This document shows, in pieces, positions 49,298 to 62,267 of a stretch of 64,000 bases of DNA. This stretch comes from Combretum micranthum (lineage: Eukaryota; Streptophyta; Magnoliopsida; Myrtales; Combretaceae), in contig JAMXBD010002795.1 in assembly GCA_024138025.1 (NCBI GenBank), positions 1-64,000 of the forward strand, in the 5' to 3' direction. The notes under the pieces were generated by a model that saw nothing but the letters and a program-made list of their open reading frames with translations, ran no database searches and was not told the DNA's origin. The position numbers and the translations under genes are program-made. Every line of letters starts with the position of its first letter. Within the stretch, counting starts at the first letter, position 1.

Positions 49298-50927
49298 TGT
49301 AAACCCCCAAAGTTTTGCGATCGGTTTAACTTAAACCCTAATCAGAAAGTCAACTGGAAACCTTAATTAGAAGTAATGGTTTAAGTCCGGCAATTCCGTG
49401 TAAGCAACCTTAAGAAAGTAAGTAAGAAATTAGTATGTAAAATAGTTAGTAAGTACATAAGGAAGCTTAAAAACATTAGATTCGAAAAACCACAAATCAT
49501 TTGAACCCATACGGATACAGTTCTTGAAAAATTTGTCACGAGGCTCAGAATAGTAAAAATATTCCGAATATACCGTTAGACTCGTAAAAATATAAGGTTT
49601 TCAAAAATATCAGTTTTATAATTTTTCGGTAAGTAAAAATAACAGATATCATAATTATACGCGTATTTTCTTACAATTGGTACTTTATTAGTCACATCTA
49701 CATTACATTACACTATTCATTACTATTCTACACTATTCTTTTATCTCTACTTTTTTTAACACCGATTCTTACACCCTATAACCTATTACCTTTACTTTTT
49801 ACCTTTCCCATAACTTTATTTCACATCTACCTTATTTATTACTTCATTTAATCACCAAAAATACAAAATAAAACTCTCCTCTCTCTAGATTATGCTTGTA
49901 GTTTAGTCGCATTAGAATTAAGGAAAGATAAATTGATATGTATGTAGAAATTATTGAAATTATTTTAAGAATATCGAGACGAGAATTGATTGTAAGTAAT
50001 TATTTGTTTTGGTATAGCACTTGATATGTATGAATTTCTATGATCATCTTAAAATTATCAATAACAATACTATGGTATCTTCAATAATCTAATTCATGCA
50101 TACCACGAAATGAGTCACATTTCATGGGGTTATTATTTTTGGGTGAGAAGGATGGTAGCTCGGTCAAAAGCAACACTTGGTAGTTATGATCAAAAGTGAT
50201 TGCTTAGCGATATTGAATTAATCAAATGCTTAACGGAAAATCCGGAAGCATGGCTCAACTCGAGTAGACTTAATATGCTTGGCGGTATTGATCGAAAGCA
50301 TAATTTAACAAAAACTACTCATTTTGAGGTTACGTATCACCAAACCTCGAATGGAGGGAGTAAATCCATTCAACATATAGTTCCCGAAAAACTATATGCA
50401 TTGTTTGCCCACGTGTATGTTGCATTTTACTTGTTTGCTTAAATAACTTGTTTGAATTTCTATACAAGAAGTTTACTTATGGAAATAATTCTCAGTAAGC
50501 CTATTAGCTTATACCCCTATAGATATCTTTTGCAGTTTACCTATTTGTGGTTGAGGCCACATGGACCCTGCAGCCAGGTATTTTCCTTTTTAGTTAAGGA
50601 ATTTTTAGATGAAGTTTAAGTGTTAGATAAGATGTAGACTTCGTATAAATTTCCTTGTAATAGATTATAGTTATCTATGGCTGAGGAATGCCCCTAAAAC
50701 CTGTAAGACTATTGTTAAGAATAAAATAAATATTATGAATCCTCTTTTCTTAAATTGTTATTATATCATCTTAAGCTTCATAATTCCATGTATGGTCCTC
50801 TAAATTTGTGAGAACACGCCTTACACTTAATATTGAAGCTTCTGGGAATGACTAAGGTTGTCATAATTAAGCTTTAATATTGAGTGTGATGGACAGTTAC
50901 GTTGAGGGTACCCCTTGGGACGTGACA
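49298..50927 (+). mobile_element. Solo LTR K with a ~1.9 kb internal deletion (1630 bp)
   Basis: It starts TGTAAACCCCCAAAGTTTTG and ends TTGGGACGTGACA. The TSD is accgg (49293-49297) against accag (50928-50932). It closely parallels the element A LTR up to the CTCTCC tract (about 49886), then jumps to sequence equivalent to about 32280 of the A LTR (GCTTGTAG...GCATTAGAATTAAGG). The missing part spans the TATA box, donor, intron-like body and acceptor. A minisatellite is at 50160-50303. The ORF at 50200-50442 is a reading through the minisatellite. Confidence 0.93.
50160..50303 (+). repeat. Minisatellite in K
   Basis: Units of about 35-40 bp carry TTGGTAGTTATGATCAAAAG, TTGGCGGTATTGATCGAAAG and relatives, the element A LTR type. 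Confidence 0.7.
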
Positions 50928-51178
50928 ACCAGTATTTTAATTGTCTATCTACTATTCATTTATCATTCACTACTATTCATTACTATTTCTACTTTTTCTT
51001 ACAACTACGTATCTATTCTTACAATGTTTCATTTTCAATACAACGTTTTACATAACTTCTCTTACACTTTATTACTTTTTTTTTACCAAAATTAATTTTT
51101 TATCACACACTCTCTCTTCCTCTCAATTTTTTTCTTTTTCAATTTATTTTATTACATCAAAATTCCTTTCATAATTCT

Positions 51179-51188
51179 CTATAAATAC
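51179..51188 (+). promoter_or_regulatory. TATA box of LTR H
   Basis: CTATAAATACC lies 175 bp upstream of the AG|GTAAAA donor-like site. Confidence 0.65.
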
Positions 51189-51592
51189 CATATTTCTCTC
51201 TACTTCTTTTACACATCTCATTTATATACCGAAAACTATACCAAATTTTCCTCTCAAATTTTCTCTCCAAAAATTTCCTCCCAACGCTCTCTTTTTCCCA
51301 TCTCCATACAACAACCATCTTTATACAATAATCAACACAACATTTCTTCTCCGATACCTTAGGTAAAATTTCTAAACCTGTCCTTATATTCATGTTAACA
51401 TAACATGGTCACCTTGTTGTTTTTATTTCTAAAACCCTGATGAACTTGTTGCTAGGAAGAAATCATGAAAATAACAATTTACTAATGTCTTGTTCAACAC
51501 TATGTTCATTTATAATTATTGTTGTTATAGTTGTTATATTGTTATTTTGTTCATGATCCTAATCTAACTTTTGATACATTATGAAAAGTATA

Positions 51593-51617
51593 TGTATATA
51601 TATATATATATATATAT
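51593..51617. repeat. (TA)n microsatellite in H
   Basis: About 12 TA units after AAAAGTATATG. Similar (TA)n runs lie at 15734-15755 (L3), 41553-41572 (C) and 59382-59400 (M). Confidence 0.9.
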
Positions 51618-54518
51618 TCTTAAAGCCTAATGTTCACTAATCTAACTTTTATTTATGCTTTTATGTTCTTGCAATTTATTTATTTCTTTTCATGCAAGTA
51701 ATTAAGACTATTCTTTTTAGTCTTAGACTTGTCCTCATCAAGTCAAATTGATTTATTTTTCTTTCTTTAGGACTTGTCCATAATCTAAGTTTGGGGAGCC
51801 TTGACATAAATCTAAGACTCTCATGTTTTTCTTATTATTTTCTTGCTTTTTCTTTCTTTTATGGAACTTGTCCATATCTAAATTCCAGGAAGCCTTGATG
51901 CAAGCTAAGACTTCTCAATACTTGATTTTACATTGATGTTTATTTAATTTTCTACGTCTTTTATTCTCTATGAGAATTATTTTATCATACTACATAGCTA
52001 CAAGTTCATATTCATACATAGTCATAATGATGTTGTCTTGATAAAATTTTCAAAGAAATAAAAGGAGCTACTTTCTTTCTTTTATTAAGACTAAACACTC
52101 AAGAAGCATAACTTTAACACTTAGAAGATGTTTTCACTAAAACGTAGGATAATGATTCAACTACACTCTTTTCAAAATAATAAAATAAGTTATTGTTAAA
52201 TTTTTGTAAGTCTTTACTACACAATGTTTTTCTTAAAAGTTATCTATAAGATAGACTTCAATATCTTGAAAAAAATACTAAAAATGAAGTAAATTTTTCT
52301 AATTTAAGATTTAATTCAAATCACTAGTCCAACATTCCCCTTAGGAAAAATTTCCATTAAAACTTAGGATCATGATTCAATAACATCTTTTCAGAAACTT
52401 AAATAAATTCATAATAAATTTTGAAGTGTTGATATTATGAAAAGTTTCTTCAAAACTTGATTATATGGTTCCATCACTCTCTTTTCAAAATACTAAAATA
52501 AATTTATTATTAAATTTTAATGTTAATAATTCTTTGTTATACAAATTTTCCTTAAGAATTTGTTTATAGGACTCATACCCACATATTGAAAAAAGTTAAG
52601 AATCAAACAATTTTTCTAAGTCAAGTTTAAGAGCAACTCACTAGTTAAAGATTCGATTAGGGATATCTAAAATCAGTAGACAACTTAAAGAACCATGTAT
52701 TTAAGAAATAAATCAACCTTTATGAAGCTAAGAAAATATAAAAATGGTGGTTTTAATTGAATAGGCATTCATTATAACAAACTCAAAATCTTAATTTCTT
52801 ACAACAACTTGAAGAAAGATTTTATGAACTTCATTTTCCAACTTCTAAAATAAATTGTTTTATGCAAGATCATTGTTGAGACAATATCACTGTAATCATT
52901 CTTATAATAGGAGTATATATCTATATTAAAGGACTTTTCAACTATATAAATATCTATGTGTTTGTTATAGACTTTTGAATGAAGTAAAATTTGAAAAAAT
53001 TACATTTTAAAGGCTGGGATTTTCGTGTTAATTCTTTACCAACCTGTTTCAAAACCCAAATAACTTTTGATGTTAAAAACAACCTTAGAAATAGATAGAT
53101 CTTTTCGAGTAGGTAGAAAATAATATATGATATGCGAAATTCCAAGTTAAAATGAGCAAGTTACGGTCGTTTTAATTTGAAATTTTCATTTACCCGAATT
53201 TTGACAAAATTAATGAAATAATTATTAGAAGTTCAAGTAGAATTACTAGGAAATACTCACTTTGGGTATTTCTTTCATTTATGTGATGAAGCTTTGGACG
53301 AACCGTATTTAAAGGGCTATTATGAGTGAAGGACTTTAGCAAGAATGGTCGAGTGAATTTATCTTCTACTTTTACGTTCTTGTTTGTGCTTGTAACTAGA
53401 GACACTATGGAAATGGAATATGTAAACCCCCAAAAAAATTTTCATAGTCCTTAAAAGTAATTCTAGAAGTTTAATATCAAAATTTGAAACCCGAAAAATC
53501 GACTCGAGATTAACACCCGATTCTAGACCGAGTCAAAACTCTGGAAACGAAACCCTAAAAATTTAACCAAGTTAAAACTTAATTCCAAATAAGAACAAAA
53601 CGAGTTTTCTCAATCTTGAGAAAACAAGAACCCCTGGATCAAAATATAAAGTCCAATTATCGATATAATCAACGTCCGTATGTCAATTAAATAATCTACC
53701 CAATTCCTAAAACACAAATCGAAACGATAGATCCAAATACTGCTTAACAACGAGATAATAAAATCCTAAAATCCTTCAGAAAAAATTTTAGAATCACAAA
53801 TCCAAATTTTTAACAAAAGTCAAACTGAGTCAACTCATAAACCTAGACTCGGTTAAACGATCCCGAGAACTAAAAACAAATAAATAATCACGAATAAAAT
53901 AAACCATAGACGTCGAGCTAGAAATATAAAACGATCAAAACTCAAAAATTATACGATCTTACGAATAACTCAGTAAAAATCGGAAATCAAAACGGAACCC
54001 TAAAAGTCAACAAGCCTATAACGAACCCTAGCAATTAAGATCCGGCAATCCCGTGTTTTCAAACCCTAGAAAACGAAATTAAGTTAATGACCTAGAATAG
54101 TTCGTAATAACGTAGGGTAACATAAAAATATCATATTCGCGAATTTCGAGTGACCTTCGGACCCAAACGGGATCGGTTCTCGAAAAGCGTGTCCCGGAGC
54201 TCGGAATATTAAAAATATTCCGTTTATACCAATAGACTCGTAAAAATACAAGGATTCCAAAAATATCAGTTTTAGAATTTTTGTAGCTAAAAATTACAGA
54301 TATCGCATTATTACGCGTATTTTTATTACTACCGGTACTTTAATTGTCTAGTCTACTATTCATAGTACTTTTTACTATTCATTACTATTCACCTATCTCT
54401 ACTTTTTCTTACACCTGTATATCTATTTTCTTACTTTTTTCATTTCCAATACACCTTTAATCACATCAACTTTACACATTACTTCTTTATTACACAAAAC
54501 AAATAAAATAAAACAATT

Positions 54519-54543
54519 CCCCCCCCCCCCCCCCTCCCCCCCC
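54519..54543 (+). repeat. Homopolymer C tract in L
   Basis: Sixteen C, one T and eight C, about 100 bp upstream of the TATA box in the pyrimidine-rich promoter zone. Confidence 0.9.
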
Positions 54544-54640
54544 TCTAAATGCCCAAAACCGGCGCCACTCCTCCCCATTTCCCTCTCTTTTATTTTCTTT
54601 TTCAATTATTTTATTACATCCAAAAATCACTCCAAAAATT

Positions 54641-54650
54641 CTATAAATAC
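54641..54650 (+). promoter_or_regulatory. TATA box of LTR L
   Basis: CTATAAATAC followed by CCCTTCCTCTTCC, 215 bp upstream of the donor-like site. It is the cleanest core promoter in the window. Confidence 0.7.
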
Positions 54651-54865
54651 CCCTTCCTCTTCCATTCTTTCACACAATTCTTTACACTACCAAAACTCTC
54701 TCAAAATCTCTCCACAAATTCTCTCATCAAGAATTCTCTCTACCAAAACTCTCTCAAATCAATTCCTCACAAAAATCATGTCTCATACATAAACCATCTA
54801 CCACATATCACTACTCACATAATACCCATTTCATTTACCATCTCCATATCTCTTACATACTTTAG

Positions 54866-56548
54866 GTAATATTTCTTCCATCTATTATTCATCCATGTCA
54901 TGTAACTTAACATGACTATGGTGTTGTTTTGAAACTCATATGAGTAGTAAAAGCAACAACATGTTCATGTTTTGTTCTTGTACATAAAGCTTCCTACTTT
55001 ATTATGTTGTTATTATTGTTATATTATGTATACTATGTATATATATTTATTTAGAGCATATAAGCTCATTTGTTATTTATTTACTTCCAAGTTATGTAAT
55101 TTATTTATTTCATGTTGCTTTTAAGACTAGTCTTTCTAGTCTTAGACTTGTCCATATCAAGTCAAAACAATTTTATTTATTTTCTTTAAATCTTTCGGGA
55201 CTAGTCCATTCTTAGTCCCGGGATGCCTTGATAAAGCTAAGGCTCCAATACTTGATCGGGATTCCTTGATGAAGCTAAGGTTCCCAATGCTTGATATTTT
55301 ATTTTCTTGTTCATTAATTATTTTTAGTATTTTCTTATGATCTTATTATTTTATATGCTCATGATACTTGCATTTGCGTAATGTTAATGTCTCAACTAAT
55401 CTAAAAATAGAATTTTGTTTTACTAAATGAACTCAAAGCTAAGTTTCCAATTACATGATTTACCACAAGTCATTATCAACAACCTAGAAATAGAATAATA
55501 CAAGTTTTCTCAAGTTTTCTTAAATAACAAAGATAGTTTTACCAAGAAAACATAAATAAATATTTTCCTTGTATTTTATGGTAATCTAAGAAAAAATAAC
55601 TCGTTAATATCGAAAGTTTAAGACTTAAATTCTTTTCTAAACTAAGGAACAAACTAGTTTTCAAAGTTAAGACAAAAATCAACTCATCAAGTTGTGAACC
55701 CACTTAGGAAAAAAATGATTTTCAAATTTCTAAAAGAAGGAATTAATTTTCAAAGGAATATAAATGAGGTAAGATTTATAATAATGGATTTTATAAAGAT
55801 GATTCTTTTCAAAAGAAATGAAGGAGCAAGTTTTGGAAAGCAAAAACTCATATTTTAGAAATGAATATAAGAAGACAAGATTCATTCTCTAAAACCATCC
55901 TAAATACAAAATTATAAAAAGGTTTTGAACAACCTAATATATTTTTGGTAAAAATCGATCTTTTATCACTAGAAGCGAAATTTATGAAAAACTAAGATTA
56001 AAAGGGAAATTTACTTGTTTTGGGAAAAGGAAACGAAGAAAATAAAATAAGAATATACTCATTTATAACAACCTAGGAAAAATATAAAGTTCTTTAAATA
56101 CTTGAAACAAAAACTTCAAAGTTAAAGTTTAAATGAATTGTTGAGACACTACCATTGGGATTTTTGCATATAAAGTGAGCATACCTATATATTCAAAAGT
56201 ATTTATCAAATATATTTATATTATTACAAAAGGATTTTCTTTAAAATGGAGATGAGTTAGAAAATGGATTTTTGCAAAAGTTTAGAAAATTCGTTTTAAA
56301 TCTGTACCTGACGTTTTCGGAACCCAAATGACCTTTTATGACAAGGATAAGCTTAGAAATAGATAGATCTTTTCGAATAGGTAGAAAACGGTATATTATA
56401 CGCGCGATTCCGAGTTGAAATGACCAAGTTATGGCCATTTTAAGTTGGAACATTCCCTCATGCGAACTTTAACGTTCCTTGGCATTGTTTTGTCAAAATT
56501 CAAGAAAATCTTCAAGAAAAACTCATTGTGGGTATTTTCTTTGGTTAG
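54866..56548 (+). other. Putative LTR intron of L
   Basis: ACTTTAG|GTAATA to TTTTCTTTGGTTAG|GTGATCC, 1683 bp, with a good pyrimidine tract before the AG. Inferred from conservation. Confidence 0.5.
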
Positions 56549-56986
56549 GTGATCCCGAGGAAGGATTCCTTTACCCAGAAGATTGTTACGATTAAGTGGA
56601 GTGTGTGAACGACTCATCCGCTTAGAGGAATAGACGACATGGCATCGTGAGTTACTTCCCATTAATTATCTCATACTCTTGATTGTGCTTGTAAAATTAG
56701 TTGCACTAGAATTTAGGCAAAATCAAAAGGAAGTGTATGATAATATGTTGAAAGAATACTAAGTATATCGAGACTCGATTTGTTTTTAATAAAGTTGTAT
56801 GAGCATTAATATCTTGAAGTGTTTGAAATTGGTTGATCACTTGAAAGAAGTTAAATGTAACTACTAGACTTTAATTAAAGAAACTATTCATGCACTTCAT
56901 ATGTTGAGTCACATTGCATTCACTACTATACAATTGGTGGGACAAGTGTATAATAGTGGTGGTAGACATAACCGGTATATCATGTA

Positions 56987-57140
56987 AGTGGCGAGTAGGA
57001 GCCGGTAAGAACTACTTAAATTGATGGCTAGTAGGAGCCTGTAATAACTACAAGTTTTTGGTGGCTAGTAGGAGCCTGTAATAACTACAAGTTTTTGATG
57101 GCGTATAGGAGCCGGTAAGATCTATAAAAGTGTTTTTAAA
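56987..57140 (+). repeat. Four-unit minisatellite in L
   Basis: Units of about 38-42 bp share GGCTAGTAGGAGCCTGTAA. The two middle units are nearly identical, suggesting a recent duplication. Confidence 0.85.
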
Positions 57141-57989
57141 AGTTGTGGCTGTAATTGGCCTGAATACCCAACCCCGAATGAAGGGCGTAAATTCATTCAA
57201 CATATGATTCCCGGAAAGTCATATGTCTTGTATGCTCACGTGGTTGTTGCATTTCATATGTTTGAATAATAAACTTGATTGATAATCTACTTCGAGTATG
57301 AATTTTGGGATTTACTCACTAAGCTAGTTGTAGCTTATACCCCTATAGATTTTGTTGAAACAGGTATATTCGTGGATTAAATTTGAGGATCATGACATTA
57401 AGGAAGTCATGGACGGATGATTAAGGATATGAAATCATACGATGAAGAAATTTTGTAAGGTTCTTTATATGTGCTAACCTATATGATTAGGGACGTATAT
57501 TTATTTGGAGTAGGATATGCCTCTAAGACTTGAGATGAAATATGTATGTTTTATGATAAGTATTCTCTTTGCCTTGTTACTTACTTGTTATCAATATAAA
57601 TTGCGCTACTCCGATGCGTTCCCTTGGTTGTGATGTACGCCTTGTGCATGATATGGAAGCCTTTGTGTGACTAAGGTAGTCATTCCTAGGCTTTAGTATT
57701 ATGTACGGCGGACTGCCACGTTTAGGGTACCCCTCGGGGCGTGACAGAATATATGTGATAATATTGGTTGAAAGTAGACTAAGCATATAGAGATATGAAT
57801 TGTTGTTAATTAAATTCATGTTTTATTATCATGATGGAGTGTCTGCAAATTCTATGATCGCATTTAAATTAATTTAATCACATATCAAGAATTATATTAA
57901 TTGATTCATGCATAGGATGGAGTGGGTCACATTGCATTAGCTACTATGTTCTCGGTAGGATAAGAGCATAGTAGTGGGATTCGCAAGGA

Positions 57990-58110
57990 CCCACAAGACT
58001 GCAAGGATGGGTAAATAGGAGCCCAGAAGAACTATTTCAGGATGGAGCGAATAGGAGCCTGAAAGAACTATTTTAGGATGGAGTAAATAGAAGTCCGAAA
58101 GAACTACACG
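57990..58110 (+). repeat. Minisatellite in H
   Basis: Three to four units of about 35-40 bp contain AATAGGAGCC(C/T)GAAAGAACTA. Confidence 0.75.
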
Positions 58111-58322
58111 ATCAAATTATAAAGCAGGGTTATAAGGAGTCTAAAAAACCTAACCCTAAATGGAGGATGCAAATCCATTCAAACAAATGATTTTCAGCTT
58201 ATCATATGTGTTGCTTGCTCATGTGTTTGATGCATTTTATATGCCTATTTAATAACTTGTTTGATTTTTTTTATACGAGTATGCTAATTCGGGAATATCC
58301 TCACTAAGCTAGTTGAGCTAAC

Positions 58323-60489
58323 AGTAAACCCCAGGAATTTCCACAGTATGAGATGACACTAATTTAGAAGTTATGAACTAACTAGTAAACCTAGAAGTTA
58401 CCAAAAACCTAAGATTAGATACATAACTTGAATTTGGCCGAATTAGGATCCATAAATTAAATAAAGAACTCCTTCGACCTCAACTAATACCAAAAACGAG
58501 ATTTCGTATCCTGAATTGATAATTCAAGATATGATTAAAGGAAACTTCAAATCTCGAACCCGAATCCTTATCAAACAGAGTAATGAACCTGTACTTGGAT
58601 TTAAACCCTAAAATTCGAGATTCCTAGTTAGCAATAAACTATGTTGATAAGATTTCATAGTAGGTATCCAAATCTAATATATATAACTAATTTAGCTTAT
58701 ATATCAGTAGTAATATTAAGTAAAAGACCCAATATGTTTATAGTTAGGAAATGGCAACTTTTAAATAAACCATTAGAATTATAAATACACAATAAAAATA
58801 TAAACTGATGAATAACTCAAGATCTAGACTCCAAATAAGAATTTGAATCATACTAGTATTCAAATTAGGGTTTTCGTAAGCCCTTGGAGCCTGAAACGAA
58901 AATTAACCCAACTAGCTTAGAAACCCTTAATCGCGGGAGATAAATCTTTCTTAAACAAATAGATACGTACAATTAAAACTTAAATTTGTACTGTTTGATA
59001 AACTAAACATCACGTAGGATTCATTAAAAATATTTTTGTATATAAACTTACATATATAAGCTAAATTTTACCCTATTAGTGTAATAAATTACCCGAAAAT
59101 TTAACTAAATAATATCTAATTAATATTTAAATAATATATACATATAAACAACTTGCAGGAGACATTTGATCATTGTTTCAATGGCTTTGATCTTCTTAAG
59201 CAATGTGAGCCGAAAATTTCTTCAATAATGCAAACAAAGTCAATACAAATCTAATCTTAAGCCAATCCAAACTTGCCAAATCATCCTTGCATTAATGAAA
59301 ATGCAACAAGCTGATGAATTAGCAACAAACAGAGGCAGTTTGGATCAATAATGAGGGAGAAAACAAGCAGCCAACGTCTATTTATATATATATATATACA
59401 TACACCAATGACATTAGAAGGATAAGCAAACAGACTTCAACCTATCCCAAACTTTCCAGAATCAAACTCCTTATTATTAGTAGTCGAATCAACCTAGAAA
59501 CTGATTTTTAAACACAACAACCAACCCAGTTTGAAATTACGAACTAAAACTGGGAAAAACGCTTAAAAACGAGCTCAAAGTGAGTTGATTTAATTTCGTG
59601 TGTTTTCTTTCGAATCTAAGGATTGGGATTGATTTCTGAACATCATAGGAACCTAACCAAGTCCATTAGAAGCTTCAGATTTCATCGAGGAGCCACAACG
59701 AAGGTGATTTTCGAAAACCCTAACCGAACTTGATGATTTGAAAAAGCTGGTAATATGTTGTTGTTTTGTTTTTTTTTTAGATATTTAAATAGTTTGATGT
59801 CTTAGGAGCTCATAGCATCCAGAAAACCGACTTCCTAATGTCGAAATCCATCGGAAATGATCGAATCTCATCGGGGAAGACGATGACCAGTATTCCCCGA
59901 CGAGCACGGAGAGGAACACGGGACGTGTTCCACCCGTGTACTTCTCGGAAAAATCCAAAAAAAAAAAACGAAGTTATTTAATTTTAATTATAGAATAATT
60001 AATAATATAAATAATTTTAGAATTATTATTATTATTCATTTATTTATTTATTTATTTTCTAGAAAAGTTATAAGCTAAGTGATTTTCATATTTAATAAAA
60101 TAATTTCGAAATTTTTTAATTAATAAATTATTTTCTAGTATTATTAAATATATGATATTTAAATATTTAATCTATTAATATTAATCAGAAAAGAATTTTA
60201 GAAATATAAATTACTTTTATTAATTAATTTACGTATAATAAGTTTTCTAACTATAATTTTTAGAATTTTTGGAAATATCTTTTCTGAAATAATATTATAT
60301 ATGAAATTAAGATTAAATTTATTTTAGTAATATTATTTAATAAGAACTTACAATTAGTATAAATTAAAGTATAAGACAATTAATACAAATACTAATATTA
60401 TGAAAAGTAATTATTTTACTTTATCTTATTTTGGAATTATTATTGTTGTTATTATGCTTGTTATTATTAATATTATCATTATTATTAGT

Positions 60490-60531
<42 letters not shown>

Positions 60532-62267
60532 AATAATTATTAATATTCTTATTATTTACGGTAAAAAGAAAATTTTCGAAAATAGTTGTAATTAAATTAA
60601 TAAATCCTTTTATTAATGAGTTTATTTTCATTAAGAGTATATTTAATTAGTTTATAGGAAAAAATTTTACGAGCTTAGTGAATACTAAAAATGAATTTGA
60701 ATAAATAGTTGTAGATGATTAGATAACAATGGAAATTTAAATAATCGAAAATTATGAGTATAGAAATATCTATATTTTACAAGAAAAATTTATTAAGTAA
60801 ATAAAAAGAAAACTAATAGTTTTTAAACAATAAAAAAATGAATTAACTAAATTATCAACTTCCCAAGTACCCAATCAATAGATTCAAGTATCAAAACCAA
60901 AATTAATTAAGTAAACCGAAATAACAATGATTTAGAACTTAAGATTATTTTCAAAGATTTAGTTAATGATAAACCAGAAGCCCAACAACCCATTAGAACA
61001 CTTAAATATTCATAGGAGCTAGGTTATATAGTTTTGTATAATTAATAACTATATTACTCATCTCAATAGGTAACTCGGGTATTGGTGAGGACTTTCCTGA
61101 TGATTACTACGACTGAATAGCATGGGCAAGTGAGTAACTCAGTCTTATCACATTGGTTGTGCTTGTAGAATTCGTGAATTTTAAATAAAAGATAATAAAA
61201 TTGGTGTACTGTTTGGTTTGTGAAACTGTGTGTGGTTTTATATTGATTACCAAGTCACTCTATTATAAGTGATAACAGAGTTGTATCTGTCTGTATTGCC
61301 TATATAATATAATTGAGTGTCTGTAATGCTTGATCACCTCCAAATTGATTAAAAACTACTGGTACCATAAAGCAAATTTGGCATGCATTCCACATTTTAC
61401 ATAAATAACATTTGAGTAAGTGGTAGCCTACTACGTGTTAGTTTTTCGGATCTCTGGTAATGCTTGAATTATCTAGGCAAGAGAGCTATTAGTTAATTGC
61501 AAGATTACCTTTGTTCTATTAATAATATATGAACTAAATGGTAAATGAAGGACGCCGCTTATGGTATTACATGGAAATAGCTAACACTTAGTGGAGTTTC
61601 TAAGCTAAAACAAGAAATAAATGATAAAACATGATAAGTTTAAAGAGATAACTAAATTGAACATTATTATTTCCTGAAAGCTTAGTCTCTCCTAGGTAGG
61701 TAGACCATAGATTGTGATCCTTCAACCCCGATGAGAGGGCGTAAATCCTCATCCTGTTTGGATTTCGGGTTATCCAAGCTTGTAATGTTCATATGTTTGA
61801 GTGGTGCATTTCATATGATTGATAAATAACTTGTATATAATATGTGATAAGTTCTAGTTATTCACTGAGCTTGTGTTTTAGCTCACACTCCAACAGTCCT
61901 TTCAGATTTACTTTACGACCCTGGCTCATTACTAGCAGAAGTATGGTCCCGGTAAGAGCTTAGAAGCCAGAAGCTTAAAGACTAGCATAGAATTAGAATA
62001 TATGTATCTCTATTAATCTTTTTGATGCAAGTAATGTGCATTAGAATCATTAGTTAAGGATTGTAAGGATCTATTAAGCATATGGTCTGTAATATCTTAT
62101 TTCGTGATAGTTGTTTACTAATTTATGCCTTATATATGTTTGATCATCCTATCCAAGCAACTAAAAAATCCTGTTTATTGAAATCATGTCATTCCTGGAA
62201 GGAAAACTAATAATGGAAATCTAGTGTTTCTTGATTACTATTATTAGGATACCCTCGGGGCGTGACA
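58323..62267 (+). mobile_element. Solo LTR M, divergent Tekay-type (3945 bp)
   Basis: It ends CCCTCGGGGCGTGACA with a perfect TSD, ctaac (58318-58322 and 62268-62272). The start reads AGTAAACCCCAGG, where TG is expected, so the terminal T is now A. U3 carries degenerate AACCCTAA and CGAACCCGAAT boxes, then TATA-like (TA)n at 59382-59400, a long leader with AGCTG|GTAATATG near 59747, and a (TTG)n at 60491-60531. An acceptor-like CAATAG|GTAACTCGG is near 61070, and the usual tail follows. It is the most diverged family member here. No ORF of note. Confidence 0.92.
60491..60531. repeat. (TTG)n microsatellite in M
   Basis: Thirteen to fourteen perfect TTG triplets, preceded by a TTATTA-rich stretch (60430-60490). 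Confidence 0.95.

Larger units (their letters stand above)
53421..57746 (+). mobile_element. Solo LTR L, long-U3 class (4326 bp)
   Basis: It starts TGTAAACCCCCAAAAAAA and ends CCTCGGGGCGTGACA with a perfect TSD, gaata (53416-53420 and 57747-57751). U3 is about 600 bp longer than in the short class, with an extra 5' part (53421-53990) before the AACCCTAAAAGTCAAC region. It has a C-tract at 54519-54543, TATA at 54641-54650, a donor at 54865/54866, an acceptor TTTGGTTAG|GTGATCCC at 56548/56549, four minisatellite units (56987-57140), and the hairpin CCACG...CGTGA at the end. All recognition parts look intact. The many small ORFs are non-genic. Confidence 0.95.

Noticed and set aside
49298..50927. 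K as a TRIM or other small autonomous family
   Set aside because: Both halves match the long LTRs; a single internal deletion explains the size. Kept only as a question to test.
56987..57140. CRISPR-like array (regular repeats with spacers)
   Set aside because: Units are contiguous tandem copies without unique spacers, and the DNA is plant nuclear.
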